A DNA stretch of 7,298 bases from Clostridiales bacterium (lineage in GTDB: Bacteria; Bacillota_A; Clostridia; Oscillospirales; Acutalibacteraceae). Positions 1 to 6,078 of this stretch are shown here, one piece after another. A program made the position numbers and the translations under genes. The stretch lies in assembly GCA_009774735.1 (NCBI GenBank), contig VSOH01000069.1, positions 1-7,298 of the forward strand, written 5' to 3'. Below the pieces are notes generated by a model. The model was not told the DNA's origin, made no database searches, and saw nothing but the letters and a program-made list of their open reading frames with translations. The first letter of the stretch is position 1. Every line of letters begins with the position of its first letter.

Positions 1-1074
1 GGGTTAGTTGTCGGTGAGCCATTATGGAAAGCAAGACAGAAATGTCCTGATTTAATCATTGTGCCGCCCAACTTTCCGCTTTATGTGGAGTTTTCACAAA
101 GAGTAAGGAAAATTATTGAGGACTACACCGATTTAATTGAGCCGTTCGGTCTTGACGAATGCTGGATTGACGTTACAGGTGACTGGTTTAAGAGCGGCAA
201 AGAAATTGCCGAAGAAATACGCAAAAGAGTAAAGAATGAAATCGGAATAACTGTCAGCATAGGCGTCAGCTTTAACAAAATTTTTGCAAAGCTTGGATCG
301 GACTACAAAAAGCCGGATGCAGTAACAGTTATAAATAAAGATAACTATAAAGACATTGTATGGGGACTCCCCTGCAGTGATATGATGATGATAGGTCGTG
401 CAACTACAAAAAAGCTTAACTACTATGGTATTTACACCATAGGTGATTTAGCAAACGCAGACGTTAAATTTTTAAAAAGCATCTTCGGTAAAAACGGCGA
501 TACACTGCATCGATATGCCTGCGGCGAGGATTGCTCACCCGTAAGACATAAGGAACTTTCAAGAGAAATAAAAAGTATCGGCAACTCCACAACAACACCA
601 CGGGATTTAATAAACAATGAGGATGTGAAGGTGGTATTCACAGTGCTTGCAGAAAGTGTTTCAAGACGAATGAGAAAGCACGATTTAAAAGGCGTTACAC
701 TTGCCATTTCTGTAAGGACAAATGAGCTTGAAACCTTTACACGCCAATGCAAAATGCCCTGCCCTACCAGTGTAAGCAATGAATTTATAAAATACGCAAT
801 GGAGCTTTTCACTGCCAATTATAGCTGGGAAAAACCGATAAGAAGCATCGGGCTGAGTGTTACAGATTTTGACTATGATATGGTACCGCAGTTTGATTTA
901 GAAAAAACGATAGAACAAAGAGAAAAATTGGAGTGTCTTGAAAAGGCTGTTGATAAGCTGAAGGACCGCTACGGTAATTATTGCATACAAAAGGGGACCG
1001 CACTTTTTGATAAGGGATTGTCACAGTTCAATCCTTTTGAGGAACACACAATACACCCCATATCGGTGATGTAA
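1..1074 (+). CDS. dinB: DNA polymerase IV (Y-family translesion polymerase), 5' end cut by window
   Basis: This is the C-terminal part of a Y-family error-prone DNA polymerase, which copies past damaged template bases in the cytoplasm. The frame is open from base 1, so the GTG at 61 is an internal valine and the true start lies upstream. About 50-60 residues are missing by family comparison, including the first catalytic aspartate and the steric gate. Visible parts in order: the end of the fingers/palm segment (GEPLWKARQKCPDL); the palm motif FGLDECWIDVTG, with the catalytic Asp-Glu pair at 154-159; the thumb with a helix-hairpin-helix-like stretch (IGRATTKKLNYYGIYTIGDL, about 390-450); and the little-finger domain from about KSIGNSTTTPRDL onward. 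The protein ends in a conserved-looking HTIHPISVM tail. A usual QLxLF-type clamp-binding motif is represented only by QFDLE at 889-903. It converges on the operon to its right and shares a terminator with it. The family call is firm; DinB versus a close Y-family paralogue is less so. Confidence 0.92.
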   Translation, partial: GLVVGEPLWKARQKCPDLIIVPPNFPLYVEFSQRVRKIIEDYTDLIEPFGLDECWIDVTGDWFKSGKEIAEEIRKRVKNEIGITVSIGVSFNKIFAKLGSDYKKPDAVTVINKDNYKDIVWGLPCSDMMMIGRATTKKLNYYGIYTIGDLANADVKFLKSIFGKNGDTLHRYACGEDCSPVRHKELSREIKSIGNSTTTPRDLINNEDVKVVFTVLAESVSRRMRKHDLKGVTLAISVRTNELETFTRQCKMPCPTSVSNEFIKYAMELFTANYSWEKPIRSIGLSVTDFDYDMVPQFDLEKTIEQREKLECLEKAVDKLKDRYGNYCIQKGTALFDKGLSQFNPFEEHTIHPISVM

Positions 1075-1077
1075 ATA

Positions 1078-1124
1078 AAAATAACAGCCTTGTAAATCAC
1101 AACGACCTACAAGGCTGTTATTTT
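1078..1124. terminator. Bidirectional Rho-independent terminator
   Basis: A perfect 17-bp inverted repeat has arms at 1078-1094 (AAAATAACAGCCTTGTA) and 1108-1124 and a 13-nt loop. The plus-strand transcript ends in UUUUAU just after the stem, and the minus-strand transcript ends in UUAUUUUUAUUU. It starts 3 bases after the dinB stop codon and lies 32 bases beyond the stop of the minus-strand gene ending at 1157. It can therefore terminate both converging transcripts. Stem, loop and U-runs are seen directly; function in both directions is inferred. Confidence 0.9.
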
Positions 1125-1156
1125 ATAAGAAAATATAAAATACTGATAGTATCTAA

Positions 1157-1954
1157 TTATTTTGCCAAATCGCCGACCATCATCATAAAGTCACCAATCT
1201 GAACACCAAATTCAGGAGCACCCTCCATAATAAGCTGGCTGTTAGCTGTCATCTGGAACATATCACCTGTTCCAAGAAGTATTTTCAATGCAGAGGTTGC
1301 ACAGTCAAATTTCATACAGAAAAATGGCTTTGACCTTTTATACTCTCCCCTGCCTGCTCTTGTTTTGCCTGCTTTAACACGCATATAAGCTGTACATTCA
1401 GGATGACCCTCAACAGCCCACTGATAGCATCTGTCAGGGCTTTTCAGTGCCCATTCATGAACAGCAGGATGACCCATTTTGTTAAGCTGTGAAATACCTG
1501 ATGAAAGCAGGTAAAAATAAAGCTTGCAAAGCAGAAGTGAAAGCTCCTCATCATCCTCAGGCGGAGCAGAAATATTAAGAAGTGATGACATCTTTAAAAG
1601 CACCGCCATAAACTTCATAAACTTGCCAAAGGACTTTATTTTCATTTTAGGGAGCTTAGACATATCGCCTTTCATGAAGGCATTCATCTTTTCCATGGAA
1701 GAAAAAGCAAGCTCACCGTCGATTTTGCTCTGTCCGAGATATTCGCCGAGTTTAACAGACCATTCACCATTCTCAACAATAAAATGAACAGCCTCTTTAT
1801 CTTCAGCATTAACCTTTGCTGAAACCTGATAGATTGCATTAACACCCTCAAACTTTTTCTTCAGCTCAGGCACATCGGTGGCAATCGTTTTCAGAAGCGG
1901 TAAAGCTCCTGCCATAAACACCTTATTGGTGTATCTTGTTTCGTTACTTGCCAT
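1157..1954 (-). CDS. Tandem SCP2-like (sterol carrier protein-type) protein, 265 aa, last gene of operon
   Basis: I do not recognise a named family for this protein. Its pattern resembles two SCP2-like units in a row. Residues about 35-125 hold strands, a 'SSMEKMNAFMKGD' segment and a hydrophobic helix. Residues about 185-265 hold 'MKFDCATSALKILLGTGDM' followed by a closing helix. SCP2 folds bind lipids or other hydrophobic ligands, or form a module of larger enzymes. No signal peptide or clear membrane span is seen, so it is probably cytoplasmic. It resembles the first gene of the operon (5196-5963), most clearly in the last 50 residues: MKF...ALKILLGTGDMFQ here against MEF...AYGLFTGTASTMA there. 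The ATG at 1954 is chosen because AAGGAG (1962-1967) lies 7 bases upstream, overlapping the stop codon of the preceding transketolase gene. The gap is 11 bp. The lipid-binding role is inferred from fold resemblance by eye; an unrelated alpha/beta fold cannot be excluded. Confidence 0.6.
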   Translation of the reverse strand: MASNETRYTNKVFMAGALPLLKTIATDVPELKKKFEGVNAIYQVSAKVNAEDKEAVHFIVENGEWSVKLGEYLGQSKIDGELAFSSMEKMNAFMKGDMSKLPKMKIKSFGKFMKFMAVLLKMSSLLNISAPPEDDEELSLLLCKLYFYLLSSGISQLNKMGHPAVHEWALKSPDRCYQWAVEGHPECTAYMRVKAGKTRAGRGEYKRSKPFFCMKFDCATSALKILLGTGDMFQMTANSQLIMEGAPEFGVQIGDFMMMVGDLAK

Positions 1955-1965
1955 ATGATTACTCC

Positions 1966-2976
1966 TTAAAATTCGTCATCCCATGCATCATCAGCCTCAA
2001 AGTCAGCATGCATCATTTCAGCAATAGCTTCATTGATACCGTTCGCATCAATTTTAGCCATAGCAAGTAAATCCTCCTGCAGACCAATGGTTGAAAATGC
2101 GTTCTGATGACCGAGCATCTTAAATGCACAGGCTTTGCCTGATTTTGCAACAACCTCGGCAACAGCTGAACCAAGACCGCCCATAACCTCGTGGTCCTCA
2201 ACAGTGATAATTCTGCGTGTATCCATAACTGCAGAAAGAACAGCCTCTTCATCAATCGGCTTGATTGTATGCATATTAAGTACACGCACCTTAAGACCTG
2301 CATCGGCCTCAGCCATACGTGCAGCCTGCATAGCCTCAAACACACAGGAGCCGCAGGCAATTACTGTAATATCAGTACCATCATTCATAAGAGTAGCCTT
2401 GTTCCACTCAAATTTACAATCGTCAATATTCTTATAGATAACCTGATCAAATCCACGGTTTATACGGATGTAAACAGGACCTTCAATATCATAAGCCGCT
2501 TTAACCGCATGATATGTTTCACTGCCGTCACAAGGGCAGATAACGGTCATATTAGGAAGTGCCCTCATACAAGCCATATCAATAAGAGAATGGTGAGTTG
2601 AGCCTGCCTGACCGAAGGAAGTACCTGCGTGAGTAGCAATAATTTTAACAGGAACATTCTGATAGCAGATATCTGTATGAATCTGATCAAGTGCTCTTGC
2701 AGCGGTGAAAATAGCAAAGGTTGAAGCAAAAGGAACAAGACCGTTTTTAGCCATGCCGGCAGCTACGCCGAACAAATTCTGCTCAGCAATTCCGACATTA
2801 AAAAATCTGTCAGGGAAATGCTCACCAAACATACCGATTTTAGTTGATTTTGCAAGGTCGGCAGTAAGGGCAACAACATCCTTATGCTCTTCACCAAGCT
2901 CGCAAAGTGCAATACCATAACACTCTGCAGTTGACAGCTTCGTGGTATCAGTCATTGTATATGTCATTCCAGCCAT
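1966..2976 (-). CDS. Transketolase, C-terminal subunit (pyrimidine-binding and C-terminal domains), 336 aa
   Basis: This is the second half of a two-gene transketolase, which moves a two-carbon ketol unit from a ketose to an aldehyde using thiamine diphosphate. The Pyr domain spans about residues 12-180, with catalytic Glu65 in NVGIAEQN. The C-terminal Rossmann-like domain spans about 195-310 (VIACGSCVFEAMQAA; VEDHEVMGGLGSAVAE). Compared by eye with E. coli TktA, His116 (H461), His128 (H473), Arg174 (R520) and probably Ser44 (S385) are kept. The acceptor-recognition Asp (D469) is Ala124, its neighbour Glu468 is Gln123, and the phosphate-contacting Arg358 appears to be Ala17. This suggests an unusual acceptor or donor. 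The start at 2976 has AAGGAGG 8 bases upstream, inside the end of the N-subunit gene, only 3 bp away. The tail is acidic (FEADDAWDDEF). DXS was considered, but that is normally one chain and has its own motifs. Confidence 0.93.
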   Translation of the reverse strand: MAGMTYTMTDTTKLSTAECYGIALCELGEEHKDVVALTADLAKSTKIGMFGEHFPDRFFNVGIAEQNLFGVAAGMAKNGLVPFASTFAIFTAARALDQIHTDICYQNVPVKIIATHAGTSFGQAGSTHHSLIDMACMRALPNMTVICPCDGSETYHAVKAAYDIEGPVYIRINRGFDQVIYKNIDDCKFEWNKATLMNDGTDITVIACGSCVFEAMQAARMAEADAGLKVRVLNMHTIKPIDEEAVLSAVMDTRRIITVEDHEVMGGLGSAVAEVVAKSGKACAFKMLGHQNAFSTIGLQEDLLAMAKIDANGINEAIAEMMHADFEADDAWDDEF

Positions 2977-2979
2977 AGC

Positions 2980-3873
2980 TTAAGCCTCCTTCTCTGCTCT
3001 GTCGCAGCGTTCTTTATAATACTTATCAAGACTTGCATAGGCATTCTTAACCATTTCTTCATCAAGTGAGCCATAGTGCCACAGGTAGTTATCCTTCATA
3101 AAGTCAACACCCTCGCCCTTATATGTATCCATACAGATTGCGGTTGGCTTATCGCCGCCTTCCTGATGATTCTTAATCGCAGCCTCAATAGCATCATTAA
3201 GCTCTTTAAAATTGTGACCGTCAACACGGATTACATTGAAGCCGAAAGCCTCGAACTTTTTATCAACAGGCTCAACCTTCATTTCGTCGTCAACCCTGCC
3301 GTCAATCATACACTTGTTAAGGTCAGCAAGAACTACAACATTAGAAAGCTTGAACTGTGCTGCACTCATTGCAGCCTCCCAGTTAGAGCCTTCGTTAAGC
3401 TCACCGTCACCTGTGAGAACATAGTTCATATAGTCAATACCATTAACTCTGCCCGCTAACGCAAAACCTACAGCAAGAGAAATACCGTGACCGAGTGAAC
3501 CTGTTGAGCAGTCGACACCGACAACCTTGTTACAATCAAGATGCATACCGATTTTAGCACCTGTGAGGTTGAATATCTTAAGCTCGTCAACAGGCATAAA
3601 GCCATAGTCAACAAGAAGCGGAGCATAGCCCACTGCACAATGACCCTTTGAAAGAATAAATCTGTCACGGTCTGCCATATTCGGCTCTTTAACATCAACC
3701 TTCATAAAGCGGTGATAAAGAATGGTCATAGCATCCATAGCACTCATAGAGCCGCCAAGGTGACCCGAACCGCCCCATACTGCAGTCTGGATAGTCATTC
3801 TTCTGAGCTCATCAGCCTTTTTTTCAAGGCGCAGCCATTCATTCTTATCAAATGGCTTGAAATTAGCTGGCAT
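2980..3873 (-). CDS. Transketolase, N-terminal subunit (TPP-binding), 297 aa
   Basis: This is the first half of a split transketolase and binds the diphosphate of thiamine diphosphate and Mg2+. The TPP motif is GDGELNEG at residues 155-162 with the paired Asn at 186 (ADLNKCMIDG), the usual GDG-X28-N spacing. Active-site histidines expected from E. coli and yeast transketolase are present: His38 (SGHLGG), His78 (SKGHCA), His111 (GMHLD) and His220 (RVDGH). The GSLGHG loop at 125-130 replaces the more usual GSLGQG/GPLGQG. Length matches the stand-alone N-subunits common in Clostridia and archaea. The ATG at 3873 has a weaker, G-rich ribosome site (AAGGGGG, 3881-3887). The 36-bp gap before it, the largest inside the operon, holds an AT palindrome. 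It should form an alpha2beta2-type complex with the product of the gene ending at 1966, which follows in the same reading frame after TAA-GCT. Confidence 0.94.
   Translation of the reverse strand: MPANFKPFDKNEWLRLEKKADELRRMTIQTAVWGGSGHLGGSMSAMDAMTILYHRFMKVDVKEPNMADRDRFILSKGHCAVGYAPLLVDYGFMPVDELKIFNLTGAKIGMHLDCNKVVGVDCSTGSLGHGISLAVGFALAGRVNGIDYMNYVLTGDGELNEGSNWEAAMSAAQFKLSNVVVLADLNKCMIDGRVDDEMKVEPVDKKFEAFGFNVIRVDGHNFKELNDAIEAAIKNHQEGGDKPTAICMDTYKGEGVDFMKDNYLWHYGSLDEEMVKNAYASLDKYYKERCDRAEKEA
2985..2991 (-). promoter_or_regulatory. Ribosome binding site of transketolase C-subunit, inside the N-subunit coding end
   Basis: The minus strand reads AAGGAGG here, overlapping the last codons (Lys-Glu-Ala) of the N-subunit gene. 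Its last G lies 8 bases before the ATG at 2976. It decides the start of the C-subunit at 2976 rather than at the second Met codon three residues in. The position favours translational coupling of the two subunits. That coupling is inferred. Confidence 0.85.
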
Positions 3874-3909
3874 AAAATTTCCCCCTTATTTAATTAAATA
3901 ATTATGCTT

Positions 3910-5181
3910 TTATTTTAATGGTAATTCAGGATGATTTGCAGCAACAACGCCAAATGCATCCTCTGCAATATCAATAGCAAGCTTTATATCCTCGTCTGTT
4001 ACAGCAGCATTGATAAAGTGATTGTGGTGAGATGCAAGGAAAAGACCTCTTGATACACATTCTGCAATCCACTCCTGGTGAAGCATAAGACTGTCATCAT
4101 TCGCTATTCTTAAATAGAAAAGTGCAGGCTCACCCGAAACAACAAGATTAAAGCCATGCTCCTTACCTGCTGCTTTAAGACCTTCTGTAAGCTTAATACC
4201 CTTTTCTCTGAACATAGTCGGAATATCAAGCTTTTTCATTTTCGGAATACAAGCAAGACAAGCCGCAAATGGCTCTGCGCTCATCCAGTAAGAACCTGTA
4301 TAAACAACTGAAGAAGCGGTGTTTTTCATATGTTCCTGACCGCAGACTGCAGACATATTATAGCCATTAGCAAGAGCCTTACAGAAACAGATTAAATCAG
4401 CTTTAAAGCCGTAGTAATGGTCAGAACCTTCAAGGTCAAGTCGGAAGCCTGTTCTTACGTCATCAATGATAAGCACCATACCATGGTCATCACAGAACTT
4501 ACGCACCTTAGCCCACTGCTCTTTCGTAGCACATTCGTTATCCTTAAAGTTACCGTGGTCATATGGCTGAGCAATAAGACCTGCCACATCACCGCCGCAA
4601 GCGTCATAAGCTGCCTGCATAGCATCAAGGTCAAACCAAGGAACAACAATATTGTTCTCTACCTCTTCCGGAAGAATGCCGGGATAGTCAACCTTCTGTG
4701 CCCACTGGAAATCACCGTGATAATAGCCCTTGAAGAACATCATTTTCTTCTTGCCCGTATGTGCTCTTGCACACATAACGCTGAAAGTGGTAGCATCAGA
4801 GCCGTTCTTCATAAAGAATGCCCAGTCAGCCATCGCAACAGTGTCCTTTAGCATTTCTGCACACTCAACCATTTTATATGACGGAGAAGTAGTACAGTTA
4901 CCGATTTTAAGCTGCTCCATAGCGGCAGCATCAACGTCATCATCACAATAGCCAAGAACATTCGGACCATATGCACACATAAAATCAAGATATTTATTGC
5001 CGTCAACATCCCAGAAATATGTACCCTTAGCTTTCTGTGACATCAAAGGCCATTTTGTAATTGGTAAAAACAAACCCTCAGACGGACCGAGGTGACCGTA
5101 TACACCGGAGGGGATTGCATTAAGTGCACGGTTAAACCACTCCTGTGATTTTTCGTGCTTATATTCAGGGAATTTACTCAT
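3910..5181 (-). CDS. Class III PLP-dependent aminotransferase, glutamate-1-semialdehyde aminomutase-like, 423 aa
   Basis: This is a cytoplasmic fold-type I PLP enzyme of the class III aminotransferase family, closest in pattern to the HemL-like branch. Visible landmarks are the WDVDGNKYLDF entry motif (57-67), the phosphate-cup motif KNGSDAT (125-131), FKGYYHGD (150-157), the PLP-ring aspartate Asp240 in LIIDDVRTGFR, and the Schiff-base lysine Lys268 in CFCKALANGYNMSAVCG. Length and domain order are normal, so it should be active as a transaminase or aminomutase. It uses NGSDAT and IIDDV where HemL enzymes usually show NSGTEA and DEV. No haem genes are near, so a true HemL role is unlikely. 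The natural reading in this operon is amination of a carbonyl made by the transketolase encoded just downstream. The start at 5181 has AAGGAGG (5191-5197) overlapping the stop of the upstream gene, 14 bp away. The substrate is unknown. Confidence 0.9.
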   Translation of the reverse strand: MSKFPEYKHEKSQEWFNRALNAIPSGVYGHLGPSEGLFLPITKWPLMSQKAKGTYFWDVDGNKYLDFMCAYGPNVLGYCDDDVDAAAMEQLKIGNCTTSPSYKMVECAEMLKDTVAMADWAFFMKNGSDATTFSVMCARAHTGKKKMMFFKGYYHGDFQWAQKVDYPGILPEEVENNIVVPWFDLDAMQAAYDACGGDVAGLIAQPYDHGNFKDNECATKEQWAKVRKFCDDHGMVLIIDDVRTGFRLDLEGSDHYYGFKADLICFCKALANGYNMSAVCGQEHMKNTASSVVYTGSYWMSAEPFAACLACIPKMKKLDIPTMFREKGIKLTEGLKAAGKEHGFNLVVSGEPALFYLRIANDDSLMLHQEWIAECVSRGLFLASHHNHFINAAVTDEDIKLAIDIAEDAFGVVAANHPELPLK

Positions 5182-5195
5182 TATGCATTACCTCC

Positions 5196-5963
5196 TTAAC
5201 CCAGATAAACAGCAACTCTGTCAAGAATTCTGTTAATATTGTCAACCATTGAAATCATACCCGCCATATAGATATTACCTGCACAAAGCTCAGCCATAGT
5301 TGATGCTGTGCCTGTGAACAGACCATAAGCAAGATCGATTGTTTTGAACTCCATAATAGCCCTTGGAGTATCCGGCTTTTCTTTAATAGTCTGGAAACTA
5401 TGATTACGGACTCTGAGGGTAGCATAACACACATCAGTAATACCGATTGAAACATCGCCGTCAACAGTATAGAGTGCAGACTGCTGTGAAATAGAGTCGG
5501 AATTTGCAAGAGCAGAAAGAGCACCTGCAATTGTATAGAAAGTGAGGATAGTTGATTCCTCAAAAAACGCTCTGTTCTTTAAATCTGCTTCACTCGGTTT
5601 GAGCAGTTTAACAAGTCTGCCAGTAAGCTTAGTAAAAGGACCTAACAAAAATGAAAGCACCTGAGGAACATTTTTAGTCGGCATACCGGGCTTGCTGTCA
5701 TCAATCAATGCATTGAACTTTTCAGGTGATGAAAAGCTCATTTTGCAGGTACATCCATAGCTGCCCTCGCTCATTTTGCAGCCCTCATTGTTGAAATGGA
5801 AGGTACAGCAGGGACCTCCGCTGACATCAAAGCAGATTGAAACAGGCGTTTTCAGTGCTGCACAGACTGCTTTTGCCTCAGTGTCAATCTCACAGAGATT
5901 TTCAAGCGTAGCAAGCACACCGTACATATTAACAAATGCCATGGCTTTTTGTTCTTTACTCAT
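5196..5963 (-). CDS. Cysteine-rich tandem SCP2-like protein, 255 aa, first gene of operon
   Basis: This is an unnamed protein whose two halves each resemble an SCP2-type ligand-binding fold. The first covers about residues 40-120, a run of strands (VSICFDVSGG, CTFHFNNEG, CTCKMSF) then 'SSPEKFNALIDDS' and hydrophobic helices. The second covers about 165-254 (VDGDVSIGITDV; MEFKTIDLAYGLFTGT; a final helix IYMAGMISMVDNINRIL). It appears paralogous to the last gene of the operon (1157-1954), with the clearest match over the final 50 residues. The N-terminal half carries a cysteine cluster CC-X8-C-X8-C-X-C at residues 52-73 that the paralogue lacks, which may bind a metal or be redox active. No signal peptide is evident. 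The ATG at 5963 has a strong AAAGGAGG (5969-5976) 5 bases upstream and follows a good promoter. A role in holding a hydrophobic substrate or product for the enzymes downstream is inference. Confidence 0.6.
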   Translation of the reverse strand: MSKEQKAMAFVNMYGVLATLENLCEIDTEAKAVCAALKTPVSICFDVSGGPCCTFHFNNEGCKMSEGSYGCTCKMSFSSPEKFNALIDDSKPGMPTKNVPQVLSFLLGPFTKLTGRLVKLLKPSEADLKNRAFFEESTILTFYTIAGALSALANSDSISQQSALYTVDGDVSIGITDVCYATLRVRNHSFQTIKEKPDTPRAIMEFKTIDLAYGLFTGTASTMAELCAGNIYMAGMISMVDNINRILDRVAVYLG

Positions 5964-6027
5964 AATTTCCTCCTTTAAAATATATGATTAAAGCAAGTTA
6001 TAAAAACACACAATACTCTTTGTTAAA

Positions 6028-6056
6028 ATTATAACATAATTATAAACTGATAGCAA
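6028..6056 (-). promoter_or_regulatory. Sigma-A type promoter of the five-gene operon, with extended -10
   Basis: On the minus strand, TTGCTA (6056-6051) is followed by a 17-nt spacer and TATAAT (6033-6028). A TG one base before the -10 makes an extended -10 (TGTTATAAT). Transcription would start near 6021, giving a leader of about 58 bases that ends in the AAAGGAGG site of the first gene. It sits in the 115-bp gap between the CCA-enzyme gene and the operon. No operator palindrome or riboswitch-like fold was evident in the leader. Confidence 0.75.
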
Positions 6057-6078
6057 CCGCAAAAGCTTTACAATTCGG

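Noticed and set aside
432..818. Open reading frame of 128 codons on the minus strand opposite dinB
   Set aside because: It lies wholly within the well-supported dinB gene, has no recognisable domain or clear ribosome site, and its composition looks like a shadow of the true frame.
2191..2601. Open reading frames on the plus strand opposite the transketolase C-subunit (also 2135-2437)
   Set aside because: They are antisense to a gene with intact catalytic motifs, have no ribosome site, and show cysteine/serine/histidine-rich nonsense composition.
2980..3873. Possible pseudogene: transketolase broken by an in-frame stop
   Set aside because: Stand-alone N and C subunits are a normal form of this family, the C-gene has its own strong ribosome site and ATG, and the catalytic residues of both halves are intact.
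1966..3873. 1-deoxy-D-xylulose-5-phosphate synthase (DXS) for the transketolase pair
   Set aside because: DXS is normally one chain. The N-subunit keeps the transketolase histidine set (SGH, KGH, GMH, DGH), and the neighbours are not isoprenoid genes.
3886..3901. Perfect 16-bp palindrome TTATTTAATTAAATAA before the transketolase N-subunit
   Set aside because: It is made only of A and T in an AT-rich gap, with no second copy elsewhere, so chance is a sufficient explanation; an operator cannot be shown.
4417..4851. Open reading frame of 144 codons on the plus strand opposite the aminotransferase
   Set aside because: It is antisense to conserved class III aminotransferase motifs and shows no domain or start signal.
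3910..5181. Glutamate-1-semialdehyde aminomutase (hemL) of haem synthesis
   Set aside because: Signature motifs differ from HemL and no tetrapyrrole genes are in the window; the operon partners point elsewhere.
5964..6020. Riboswitch or attenuator in the operon leader
   Set aside because: The leader is only about 58 bases and AT-rich, and shows no conserved aptamer pattern or terminator stem.
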